From positions 200,155 through 264,154 of the forward strand of contig JAFEBS010000010.1 of NCBI GenBank assembly GCA_018242525.1: a stretch of DNA of 64,000 nucleotides, read 5' to 3'. Source of the stretch: Planctomycetota bacterium (GTDB lineage Bacteria; Planctomycetota; Planctomycetia; Planctomycetales; Planctomycetaceae). The notes below the pieces were generated by a model. It made no database searches and was not told where the DNA came from. It was given only the letters and a program-made list of their open reading frames with translations. Position 1 is the first letter of the stretch. Each line of letters starts with the position of its first letter. Below are positions 26,139-34,329 of this stretch, one piece after another. The translations under genes were made by a program, and so were the position numbers.

Positions 26139-26187
26139 GGCGCACTCCGATCAACCGGAGGGAGTGCGCCGGGCTTCGCCCGGTTGA
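26139..26187 (+). terminator. Possible terminator: nested hairpins after the oxidoreductase
   Basis: A perfect 10-bp stem GGCGCACTCC (26139-26148) with GGAGTGCGCC (26161-26170), then GGGC-TTC-GCCC (26171-26180). An alternative pairing TCAACCGG (26151-26158) with CCGGTTGA (26180-26187) would exclude the first stem. There is no U-tract, so terminator function is uncertain. Confidence 0.4.
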
Positions 26188-26247
26188 ACGCGGTTCAATT
26201 CGACCCTGAGCTGACGATCATCCCACCACACACTTTTTGCCCAATTT

Positions 26248-27363
26248 ATGCATCAGAAAGTCCAGCCCGTGAGCAATCTCCCTGAACTCGTCGCCAAGGC
26301 CAAATCTCAACTGGATGCCCATACGGTCGAAACCGTGCAGTGGCATTTTCATCCGTCGACCGGCAGTCCCTTCTGGCTGGAAAAAGCCAAGTCCTACAAG
26401 TTTGATCCGCTGACTGAAGTCAAATGTTTCAACGACTTGAAGAAATTTCCGCACTTCGAGGATGAATGGCTGCGGGGCGGTCCCATCAGTCGCTGGATTC
26501 CCAAGGGGTTGGAGGGCAAGCCGGCGTATGTGTTTGAAACGGGTGGAACCACCGGAATTCCGAAGAGTCGCATGGTGATTGAAGATCACTGGATCGACTA
26601 TGAAAACTTCAGCGATACCCTGCCGGACGAGTATTTTCCCCGCGGCTCCAACTGGCTGATGCTTGGTCCTTCGGGACCTCGTCGGCTGAGATTGGCGGTC
26701 GAACACCTGGCCCAGTACCGCGGCGGCATCTGCTTCTGCGTTGACCTGGATCCACGGTGGGTCGTCAAGTTGATCAAGAAGGGGGATATCGCCGGGGCCA
26801 AGGCTTATGCGGATCACGTGATCGATCAGGCGGTGACGATTCTGTCCGCCGGCCACGATATCAAGTGTGCCTTTGCCACTCCGAAGCTGCTGGAAGCGCT
26901 GGCTCTGAAGTTGATGGACAAGGGAACCAGCATCGAAGAAGCGGGAATTAAGGGGATCTTCGCGGGTGGGACCGAATTCACTCCGCAATGGTATCGATTC
27001 TGCCGCGAAGAATTGCTCGGCCCCAACGTCTACATCACACCCACCTATGGCAACACTCTGATGGGCCTGGCCTGTGGCAAACCGTTTGACCCTGCCGACA
27101 ATTACAAGATCACATACTATGCTCCTCAACCGCGAGCCGTGATCGAAACCGTGGAATTCAACGATTACGACCAAGTGGTCGGATACGGACAGACCGGCCG
27201 TGTGAAGCTGTATACGCTGACCAAGGAATTGTTCATCCCCGGTTTCATGGAACGTGACGAAGGAGAACGCGAAGAGCCTCACGTTAAGTATCCGTGGGAC
27301 GGAATCAGCGGCACCCGCCCCTTCCACGAATTCGCCTCCACCACAACCGTCGGTGTGTACTGA
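26248..27363 (+). CDS. AMP-forming acyl ligase of PaaK/LuxE type
   Basis: Adenylate-forming enzyme of 371 residues, shorter than phenylacetate-CoA ligase (~430) and the size of LuxE acyl-protein synthetases. The P-loop-like motif 'ETGGTTGIPKSRM' (about 98-110) is the adenylation signature. 'VYITPTYGNTLMGLA' and a terminal 'GQTGRVKLYTLT' resemble motifs of the same superfamily. 'FNDLKKFPHFEDEW' precedes the P-loop as in PaaK/LuxE proteins. The start has no strong ribosome site; a GTG at 26269 is an alternative. The aldehyde dehydrogenase gene follows after 59 bases, so I infer activation of a carboxylic acid which the neighbour then reduces. Confidence 0.75.
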   Translation: MHQKVQPVSNLPELVAKAKSQLDAHTVETVQWHFHPSTGSPFWLEKAKSYKFDPLTEVKCFNDLKKFPHFEDEWLRGGPISRWIPKGLEGKPAYVFETGGTTGIPKSRMVIEDHWIDYENFSDTLPDEYFPRGSNWLMLGPSGPRRLRLAVEHLAQYRGGICFCVDLDPRWVVKLIKKGDIAGAKAYADHVIDQAVTILSAGHDIKCAFATPKLLEALALKLMDKGTSIEEAGIKGIFAGGTEFTPQWYRFCREELLGPNVYITPTYGNTLMGLACGKPFDPADNYKITYYAPQPRAVIETVEFNDYDQVVGYGQTGRVKLYTLTKELFIPGFMERDEGEREEPHVKYPWDGISGTRPFHEFASTTTVGVY

Positions 27364-27422
27364 TTTGAAAAGACCTTTGGATGGATTGAAAATCAGTCCC
27401 CGAAACCGACGAAGGATGAACG

Positions 27423-28859
27423 ATGCTTGAGATTCCTGTGATCCGCTGGGGTCAGCCGTACGAGTCGATGGAGAAGTCGCCGGTCATTCATTTTGAGACC
27501 GGCGAAACGCTCGCCAGCATGAATCAGGCCAACGGCGGCCTGATCAAGATGGACATGCGGAAGGCTGGCAAGGCTCGCGATCTGCTGCGTCAGTTTTCGA
27601 TTGAGCAGTTGTGCGACATGTGTGCCACGGCGGCAGATCTGTACCTCAGCGCCAATCTGCCGCTGGGGAACGGGACCCAAACCCCGGAACAGTTCTGCCA
27701 GATTCAGTCGGCCACGACCGGATTGCCCGAGCACATGTGCGCGTCCAACATGCGCAAGAACGCGTATGTGCTAAAGCATATGCGGGAAGTCCTGGAAGCT
27801 CTGACGCGCGGTCTGCCATTCGACATCCTGTCGAACGGCTACGGAATGGAAGCGCGCGGGATCATGGTCAGTTACCAGGCGCAAACCACCGTCCTGGGAA
27901 TGGTCCTCCCGTCGAACTCACCCGGCGTGCATACGCTGTGGATGCCCGTGATCCCCCTGCAGGTGGGGCTGGTCCTGAAACCGGGTTCCCAGGAGCCATG
28001 GACGCCCTACCGCATGTACGAAGCGTTTGCGCAGGCGGGGGTGCCCCGGGAAGTCTTCTGCCTGTATCCGGGAGGCCATGACTGCGGTGGTGCCGTCGTT
28101 GAATCCTGCAACCGTGCTATGATCTTCGGCGGGGCCTCAACGGTCGAACGTTACCATGGTGATCCGCGCGTCCAGGCACACGGGCCCGGATTCTCGAAGA
28201 TCCTGATCGGAGACGACCTGGTCGACGACTGGGAACGGTACATCGACCTGATGGTCGACAGCATCTTCGTCAACGGCGGTCGCTCCTGCATCAACTGCTC
28301 GGGGATCTGGGCCAGTCGTCATACCGAAGCGATTGCCGATGCCCTGGCCAAGCGCCTGGGGCCGATCGCCCCGCTGCCAATGACCGATCCCAAGTCCTCC
28401 CTGGCTGCTTTCACCGTGCCCGGTGCCGCCAAGGCAATCAATGCCCAGATCGAGGAGTTGCTGAAGGTTCCCGGCGTCACCGAAGTGACCGCCAAATACC
28501 GCGGCGGCGACCGCCACATTCCGCACGAGCGATATGATTTCCTGCGTCCGACAATTGTGCATTGCACCAGTTCGGAGCCGGCCGTCGCCAACACCGAGTA
28601 CATGTTCCCGTTCGCGTCCGTCGTGCAGTGTCCGCAGTCTGAAATGATCAAGAAAATTGGCAGCACGCTGGTCGGATCCTGTCTGACAAATGACAAGACC
28701 TGGTCGCGGCAACTGCTGGATGCCACGAACATCGACCGCCTGAATATCGGCGAAGTCCGCACGAACCAGTTGCACTGGATGCAACCGCACGAGGGGAACA
28801 TCATCGACTTCCTGTTCCGGGCCCGCGCTTACCAGAACTGCCCCCCGCCAGCGCACTGA
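27423..28859 (+). CDS. Aldehyde dehydrogenase superfamily protein (acyl reductase-like)
   Basis: 478-residue ALDH-fold enzyme. The cofactor-binding part shows 'TTVLGMVLPSNSPGVHTLWM' (the PxN motif) and 'QVGLVLKPGSQEPW' (K of the nucleotide site). The catalytic cysteine lies in 'FVNGGRSCINCSG' (about 285-297). No clear general-base Glu motif (ELGG) is visible at the usual place; instead there is 'RAMIFGGAS'. Its absence is typical of acylating or acyl-reducing ALDHs such as LuxC. AAGG sits about 8 bases before the ATG. It is paired with the upstream AMP ligase, so the likely joint product is an aldehyde (inference). Confidence 0.8.
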   Translation: MLEIPVIRWGQPYESMEKSPVIHFETGETLASMNQANGGLIKMDMRKAGKARDLLRQFSIEQLCDMCATAADLYLSANLPLGNGTQTPEQFCQIQSATTGLPEHMCASNMRKNAYVLKHMREVLEALTRGLPFDILSNGYGMEARGIMVSYQAQTTVLGMVLPSNSPGVHTLWMPVIPLQVGLVLKPGSQEPWTPYRMYEAFAQAGVPREVFCLYPGGHDCGGAVVESCNRAMIFGGASTVERYHGDPRVQAHGPGFSKILIGDDLVDDWERYIDLMVDSIFVNGGRSCINCSGIWASRHTEAIADALAKRLGPIAPLPMTDPKSSLAAFTVPGAAKAINAQIEELLKVPGVTEVTAKYRGGDRHIPHERYDFLRPTIVHCTSSEPAVANTEYMFPFASVVQCPQSEMIKKIGSTLVGSCLTNDKTWSRQLLDATNIDRLNIGEVRTNQLHWMQPHEGNIIDFLFRARAYQNCPPPAH

Positions 28860-29056
28860 GCACGGACTGCCGATCTCTCGCGAACTCGCTCGCAACTGGG
28901 AGTGAGTTTTTCAATCGTACTCGAAGAACTGGCAGCCAGCGCCAGCGGTAGGCGTCGGTTTGGTGTATTCTTCCCGTCGCAGTTTGCCAGACTTGGCTGC
29001 CACCGACGCGGGGTCGATGGCGAGCAACAGTCCGTTCCGCGTCCGGGTCTTCGTTC

Positions 29057-30691
29057 ATGCCGCTCCACGCTGTGCCGACATTGATGCTGGCTGTCGGAGC
29101 CACGGCACTGATCCTGGGTCGGTGGGTACCGTCCGCCCGCTGGTATGAAGTCGCCTGGTTGATGTCCGTTGCCGGGGCCGCCGTGCTGCTGGCGACGGGC
29201 GATTCCGCCAACTTGGCGGGTGCCGTCCCGGCCGTCTGGTCGGTGGATCCGCTCGCCTTGGCCGGGATCTGGATCGCATTGCTGCTCGGCAGCCTGTTTG
29301 GAATTGGATCATTCGGGATTCGTTCACCCGCCGATCGCACTGCCGAGCGGCTGGGATTTCTCTCGTTCTTGATTGCCGGGATCATGCTGGTCGCATCCGC
29401 GAACGATCTGGTCACGCTGGGACTGTCGATCGAAATCGTCCAATTCGCGGCTTGGGCTTTGCGGAAAACGGATCATCTGGAATGTTCCGCCAACCGCTGG
29501 CAGCGTGACCAGGAACGTGGACGAGCACGTGACGGGATCTGCCTGTGGCTTGGGATCACCGCGTCGTGTTGCCTGTGGCTGGGGATTGCCCTGCTCGTCA
29601 ATCTCACCGCTTCCACTCACTTCGATCAGATCCGACTGGTCCTGACGGATGCGTATGTTCCGGATGGCGGGCGAACCGTGATCGGGTCGGGATCGAAGCT
29701 GGGGTTGCTGGCGATTGGATTTATGGTGGCCGGGTTGGGTGGGCGTGTGGGCCTGGCACCGTGGCAGGTTTCCTTCGTTGAACAAAGCCGTGATGTCGGG
29801 TACTGGACGGCGGGTTGCGTCCTGCTGGGAACTCAATTGGCAGGAATCCTGGCCCTGGCTCGGTTGTGCGGCACCGTCTGGCTGGGGTATCGCGATGAAC
29901 TAATCGTCCTGCTGCTGGTCCAGACCCTGGTGACGTATACGGTGTCGGCGGCGCTGGCGGGATTGGGACTGTTGAAGCACGAAGGTCGACTGCGTCGCTG
30001 GGCGGTTTCCATTTCGTTACTGCATGCGGCCTGGTTGACGATCGGCCTGATGGCGGCTGTTGCGGACCTGGCAACCCCCGATCAAAGCCTGCTGGCAGCC
30101 GGTTCGCAACCCGGCGCTCTGGCTCTGCTACTGTTCGCAATCGGCGGAAGTCAACTGGGGTTGGCCGGCCTGTTCCTGGTCCTGTCCTACTTGTCGAGGG
30201 ATAACCGTGATGTCGAATACCTTGAGGAATTGCAGGGACTGGGGCGATTGAGCCCGCTTTCGGCCGGTGCGTTGCTGTTTGCTCTGGCCAGCCTGATTGG
30301 CCATCCGCCGCTGTGGGGATTCTGGTCCAACTGGCTGATGCTGGTGGCCGGTCTGAATATCCGCTCGTCGGGCGGCCACGAGCAGGCAGCGCCGCATATC
30401 GGGCTGATCCTGGGGTTGATCGTCGCGACAATTGCGACTTTGATGACCGCCAGCGTCGTCATTCGTATCTCGCGGACTGTACTGCTGGAGCAGCCGATTT
30501 CCCGGGCACTCCCTAAAGGCCGCCGGGCGGCCCTGGTCGCCAGTTGCAGTTGTGCGCTGATCTTGCTGCTGGTCGGACTGTATCCGGCCCGGTTGTTGAA
30601 CCTGTTGTCGCAGGTCCGTAGTCCCGACACCAAGTCCCGACCAAACGATGCCGGTGGCGTCAGCCGGGGCGCGTCGACAGCACAAAACTGA
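29057..30691 (+). CDS. Orphan NuoN/MrpA-like proton-conducting membrane subunit
   Basis: 544 residues with about 13-14 membrane helices, matching the NuoN/antiporter family. 'LVTLGLSIEIVQFAAWALRK' is the TM5 region with the conserved Glu. 'RLSPLSAGALLFALASLIGHPPLWGFWSNW' matches the TM11-12 region, usually '..LAGIPP..GF..K'. Two features are odd: the TM7 segment reads 'GRVGLAPWQVSFVEQSRDV' where a Lys and P-x-H-x-W-x-PD are expected, and the channel Lys after GF is Asn (GFWSNW). No other complex I gene is nearby. It is either a degenerate subunit or one specialised for another role. Confidence 0.8.
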   Translation: MPLHAVPTLMLAVGATALILGRWVPSARWYEVAWLMSVAGAAVLLATGDSANLAGAVPAVWSVDPLALAGIWIALLLGSLFGIGSFGIRSPADRTAERLGFLSFLIAGIMLVASANDLVTLGLSIEIVQFAAWALRKTDHLECSANRWQRDQERGRARDGICLWLGITASCCLWLGIALLVNLTASTHFDQIRLVLTDAYVPDGGRTVIGSGSKLGLLAIGFMVAGLGGRVGLAPWQVSFVEQSRDVGYWTAGCVLLGTQLAGILALARLCGTVWLGYRDELIVLLLVQTLVTYTVSAALAGLGLLKHEGRLRRWAVSISLLHAAWLTIGLMAAVADLATPDQSLLAAGSQPGALALLLFAIGGSQLGLAGLFLVLSYLSRDNRDVEYLEELQGLGRLSPLSAGALLFALASLIGHPPLWGFWSNWLMLVAGLNIRSSGGHEQAAPHIGLILGLIVATIATLMTASVVIRISRTVLLEQPISRALPKGRRAALVASCSCALILLLVGLYPARLLNLLSQVRSPDTKSRPNDAGGVSRGASTAQN

Positions 30692-30751
30692 AGGAAATGG
30701 ACGGAGACGGTCAGACCGATCCGCACCCATTTCCTCCCTCATCTGGACGAT

Positions 30752-30906
30752 CACCACGGAGTCACCGAGGACACGGAGGAGAAGGACATCTTAGCCCGGA
30801 TTATTCACCACGGATGGCACGGATTTCACTGATCAGAATATCAGAGCAAGAGTTTCGGCACATGCGATGACCGGGTTTTCACCGTGTCCTCCGTGCCTCC
30901 GTGGTG
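30752..30906. repeat. Composite CCACGGA inverted-repeat element
   Basis: The outer arms, CACCACGGAGTCACCGAGGA at 30752 and the minus-strand CACCACGGAGGCACGGAGGA from 30906, match at 23 of 26 positions. Between them, 30794-30858 is a near copy of 21927-21990 in opposite orientation. It lies between the NuoN-like and DUF1501 genes (convergent), where it could also end transcription. Confidence 0.65.
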
Positions 30907-30961
30907 CAGGTCTTTTCTCGATGGAAGTCCCGTGTGCAGAAACCCCTTTTTCCAGCGGCTG

Positions 30962-32281
30962 TTAACCAAACAGTTCCTGGATCACAGCACCTCCCTCGAT
31001 CAGTTTGACCGGTCGATTGTCCGTTGTCCGGTACTCATCGTCGGGTTTCATTCCCATCACATGACAGAAGGTCTGGCACAGATCGGCAACGCTGGTCGGA
31101 CGATCGGTGACATCGATCCCATCTGCATCGGTGGCGCCGATCACCTGACCACCGCGAACTCCGGCCCCCGCCAGGACAACCGGCCACCCCTTGGCATAAT
31201 GGTCACGGCCTCCGTCCGGCTTGATCTTCGGCGTCCGTCCGAATTCTCCCATCCACACGACCAGCGTGTTTTCCAGCATGCCACGATCGGCCAGGTCCGT
31301 CAGCAAAGTCGAATAGGCGGGATCCACTTCCGCGGCCAGATAGGGCGTGTCCCGGAAACCGTTGTTATGGGTGTCCCAACCGGCGTCGTTCCGATCACCG
31401 GTACTGATGACCTCGACAAAACTGACACCCTGTTCCACCAGCCGGCGGGCCAGCAGACAGCCTTGCCCGAAATTCGTTCGACCGTAGGCATCCCGCAACG
31501 GAGCTGGTTCCCGTTCCAGATCGAATGTTTCCAGGCGCGGGCTGAGTACGAACCGGGCGGTGCGGTCATAGATCGATTTCTTGTCGGCGACCTCTTTCGC
31601 TCCCCCTTGCGCCGAGAATTGGGAATCGAGTCGATCGGCCAGCGACAACCGCCGCCGCAGAGTTTCCGCGGATACCACCGGGCGGACATTCGCGGGTAGC
31701 GATCCTGCTTCATCCACATTGAACGACGAGTATTTGACACCCAGGACACCGGCGTCGACATCGCGCGTCTTGATCCGTGGCTTGCCGATTCGCACAAATG
31801 CCGGCAGTTCATGATCAAGCGCTTCGCGATCACGTGCAACCAGCGAACCAAACGTGGGATACCGCAAGGCGGGTGTCGGCGGGTAGCCGGTCCGGACATG
31901 AATGATCGCCCGATCGTGTTCCGCTTCCGGCGTTCGCATGGAGCGAATGACTGCCAGCTTGTCCATCATCGCTGCGGTCTGAGGCCAGAAGTCCGCGAAT
32001 TCCACGCCGGCAACATTCGTCGCAATCGCCCGGGCCGGACCCTGGTTCGGGGAACCGACCTTGGGATTGAACGTGTCAAACTGACTCGGGCCGCCGTCCA
32101 TCCACAGCAGGATCATCGCCTTGCCCTGCCGACGAATTTCGTCGGCCTGCGCCAGCATCAGGTCCCGCCAGCCCAGCGTCAGCACTCCGGCAGCCGTTCC
32201 GCCACCCAGCCGCGCCAGGAATTCCCGACGTCCAGTCCAGCCGGACCGATCGACAGTCAGATCAAGCAGTGACCTTTGCAT
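30962..32281 (-). CDS. DUF1501 family protein (sulfatase-like fold)
   Basis: 439 residues with an N-terminal Tat-like signal ('TGRREFLARLGGGTAAGV'). The core matches DUF1501, a planctomycete-rich family related to the alkaline phosphatase/sulfatase superfamily: 'AMILLWMDGGPSQFDTFNPK', 'LAVIRSMRTPEAEHDRA', 'WDTHNNGFRD', 'ENTLVVWMGEFGRTPKI' and 'GRDHYAKGWPVVLAGAG'. The Asp and His residues in these blocks are the expected metal ligands. It lies 123 bases downstream of the DUF1549/DUF1553 gene; this pair is the standard neighbourhood and the two are thought to act together in the periplasm on an unknown substrate. Confidence 0.93.
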   Translation of the reverse strand: MQRSLLDLTVDRSGWTGRREFLARLGGGTAAGVLTLGWRDLMLAQADEIRRQGKAMILLWMDGGPSQFDTFNPKVGSPNQGPARAIATNVAGVEFADFWPQTAAMMDKLAVIRSMRTPEAEHDRAIIHVRTGYPPTPALRYPTFGSLVARDREALDHELPAFVRIGKPRIKTRDVDAGVLGVKYSSFNVDEAGSLPANVRPVVSAETLRRRLSLADRLDSQFSAQGGAKEVADKKSIYDRTARFVLSPRLETFDLEREPAPLRDAYGRTNFGQGCLLARRLVEQGVSFVEVISTGDRNDAGWDTHNNGFRDTPYLAAEVDPAYSTLLTDLADRGMLENTLVVWMGEFGRTPKIKPDGGRDHYAKGWPVVLAGAGVRGGQVIGATDADGIDVTDRPTSVADLCQTFCHVMGMKPDDEYRTTDNRPVKLIEGGAVIQELFG

Positions 32282-32404
32282 CGTACTTTCCCCCCCTCCC
32301 CGTCGGACGGAATCCTCGCATGATCAACCGCTGCAAGAACGAGCAACTGCGCCGATCATCCCATTCGAATTCCAGCGCTCGCCCGTCGGGCTGGTGCTTG
32401 TCCG

Positions 32405-34030
32405 TCATCGTTTGGTCGTGAATTCGGCCGAATTGATCAGGCTCCACAACAGATCTTCAAACGCTTCGCCCCGAATCGGCAGGGACGACACGTGATCCAG
32501 TGCCAGTTGCACTTCTGCGTCATTCGGCTTTCGAGCCAGAACCAGTTGAAACAGTTGACTGACAGCTCTGGAATTGTCTGTCTCACCCGCCAGCAGTTTG
32601 CTGAGAGCGGTGCCACTCTCCGGCCTGGAATTGATCTGAGCCTGCAGTTGATCATTGTTCATCAGCAGCATGGCCTGGCCCAGCGTTCGCGAGATATCTT
32701 CGGGACGCAGACTGGGGTCGAAGCCGAAAACTTCCGAGACGACGTCCCGGGTGCTCTTGGGCGGAGGTGGAAAACGAATTTCCTTGGTCGGTGCGATCTT
32801 CGCCGGAGTCACATTCGGCAGCTCAATCGCCGTCACGAGCGATTGAAAAACTTCATCGCCACGCAACTTGGTGGTCCGTCCGGCGGCAAATGGCTTTTCG
32901 GCCGTGGAGGGATTGTCTGCCAACCGCTGCTGATAGGCTTTGGAATTTACGATCACGCGGAACAAGCCCTTGGCGTCAAACCCGGATGCGATGAAGGAAT
33001 CGGTCAGCGGCTGCTGGACTTCACGCAACTGGGGCTCATTACCGGCCCCGATGTCATCCACCGGCTCACAAAAACCCCGCCCCATCAGTCGCGCCCAGAC
33101 GCGGTTGACGTATGCCTTGGCAAACCAGGGATTGGTATTGCTGGCCACAACAGACGCCAGTTCCGTACGTCGTTCCAGATCGCTCTTGCCCGACTCCAGC
33201 TTGGAACCGGTCAGGAACGTGGGGATCATCGTCGTTCCCTTCTTGGTCGGGTCTGCGACGTTGGGCATGACATACTCCCCTTTGCCCTTGTCCTTGACTT
33301 CGATTTCGCCGCTGTCATTCCACGGCATCTTGGCCGAGGCGCGGACAAAGTAGGCTGCCAGTTCGTGAAACTGCTCGCGCTTCCATTCGTCAAACGGGTG
33401 ATCGTGACACTGGGCGCAGCCAATCTGCAGACTCATGAAGACCCGCGCCGTTTCAGCGGCCAGGCGAGTGGTATCGGCCTGGTGAAAACCAACGAAGGTG
33501 GCTTCCGGGTGCTCCTTCACTTTGCCGCTCGCCATCAGGATCAGCCTGACCGTTTCATCCCAGGGGGCGTTCTGATTGATCCGACCCGCCAGCCATTGCT
33601 CGAACAGGGTATAGTCCAGAAACGTCAGTTCCGGCGGCGGGACCCGGTACCCAATCACATCGGACCAGTACCCGGCCCAGTTGCTTCCAAATTCGGGAGA
33701 ATTCAACAGCCGATCGGTCGCTTCGGTCCGCTTCGATGTCGAACTGTCGAGCAAAAATGTGGCCAGTTCGGCGGGAGTTGGCTGTCGGCCAATCAGGTCC
33801 AGCGTGACTCGACGGAGGAACTGTTCATCGGTGATCAGGTCCGCCAGATCGGAATCGTCGAGCTTGGCAGCAGACTGAAACAGGCGGTCCAAATCCGCCG
33901 AAGTCAGGGACGTGGCACGCTCCTGGGCAAACGAAACGCCGCAGAAACCAACCAGCAGGACTGAAAAAACGGTCCTTGCCAATCGCAGACTGAGGGTTCG
34001 TCGACACTGTTCGATTCGCCAGTTACCCAT
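32405..34030 (-). CDS. DUF1549/DUF1553 domain protein
   Basis: 541-residue exported protein with a signal peptide ('ARTVFSVLLVGFCGVSFAQ'). DUF1549 covers about residues 40-240, with 'LIGRQPTPAELATFL', 'EFGSNWAGYWSDV' and a c-type-haem-like motif GCAQCHDHPFDEWKREQFHELAAYF. DUF1553 covers about 290-540, with 'NPWFAKAYVNRVWARLMGRG', 'DDIGAGNEP' and 'LLWSLINSAEF'. This is a shorter form without the extra cytochrome domain common in planctomycete homologues. It is transcribed ahead of the DUF1501 gene. The haem motif is intact, suggesting a redox role (inference). Confidence 0.93.
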   Translation of the reverse strand: MGNWRIEQCRRTLSLRLARTVFSVLLVGFCGVSFAQERATSLTSADLDRLFQSAAKLDDSDLADLITDEQFLRRVTLDLIGRQPTPAELATFLLDSSTSKRTEATDRLLNSPEFGSNWAGYWSDVIGYRVPPPELTFLDYTLFEQWLAGRINQNAPWDETVRLILMASGKVKEHPEATFVGFHQADTTRLAAETARVFMSLQIGCAQCHDHPFDEWKREQFHELAAYFVRASAKMPWNDSGEIEVKDKGKGEYVMPNVADPTKKGTTMIPTFLTGSKLESGKSDLERRTELASVVASNTNPWFAKAYVNRVWARLMGRGFCEPVDDIGAGNEPQLREVQQPLTDSFIASGFDAKGLFRVIVNSKAYQQRLADNPSTAEKPFAAGRTTKLRGDEVFQSLVTAIELPNVTPAKIAPTKEIRFPPPPKSTRDVVSEVFGFDPSLRPEDISRTLGQAMLLMNNDQLQAQINSRPESGTALSKLLAGETDNSRAVSQLFQLVLARKPNDAEVQLALDHVSSLPIRGEAFEDLLWSLINSAEFTTKR

Positions 34031-34264
34031 TGATGACAGTCCTTGCTATTGCCACGCATTCGGCATAGCCCTGTATCGTATGGCGCTCCATGGCGAGCGT
34101 CAATCGGTTTTGGGTGGCGGACGGTGGCAGAACAACTGTTGGACATCAGGCATCCGCCGGGTGTTGACCTTCGCAAGAAGTCGGCATTTCAGCAGCGGTG
34201 ACTGGAGTTTGGCACGCCCAATCGATGTGACCTGCATTTTCGGCAGGGAACCTGGCAGCCGTGG

Positions 34265-34329
34265 AAAAAGGGGCTGCTGGAAAACCCTCTCACGAATTCG
34301 TTCTGCAATGCGTTTTAGCAGCAGCCCGT
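34265..34329 (-). terminator. Weak candidate terminator after the methyltransferase gene
   Basis: On the minus strand GGGCTGCTG at the very end of the methyltransferase gene can pair with CAGCAGCCCC (34270-34279), followed by CTTTTT. The loop is about 40 bases long, so this is a weak candidate. Confidence 0.3.

Noticed and set aside
26248..28859. Bioluminescence (lux) operon
   Set aside because: No luciferase (luxA/luxB) or luxD-like gene is adjacent; only the ligase and reductase logic is shared.
32492..33964. 490-codon open frame on the plus strand
   Set aside because: Exactly antisense to the DUF1549/DUF1553 gene, with no family signature; a G+C-rich shadow frame.
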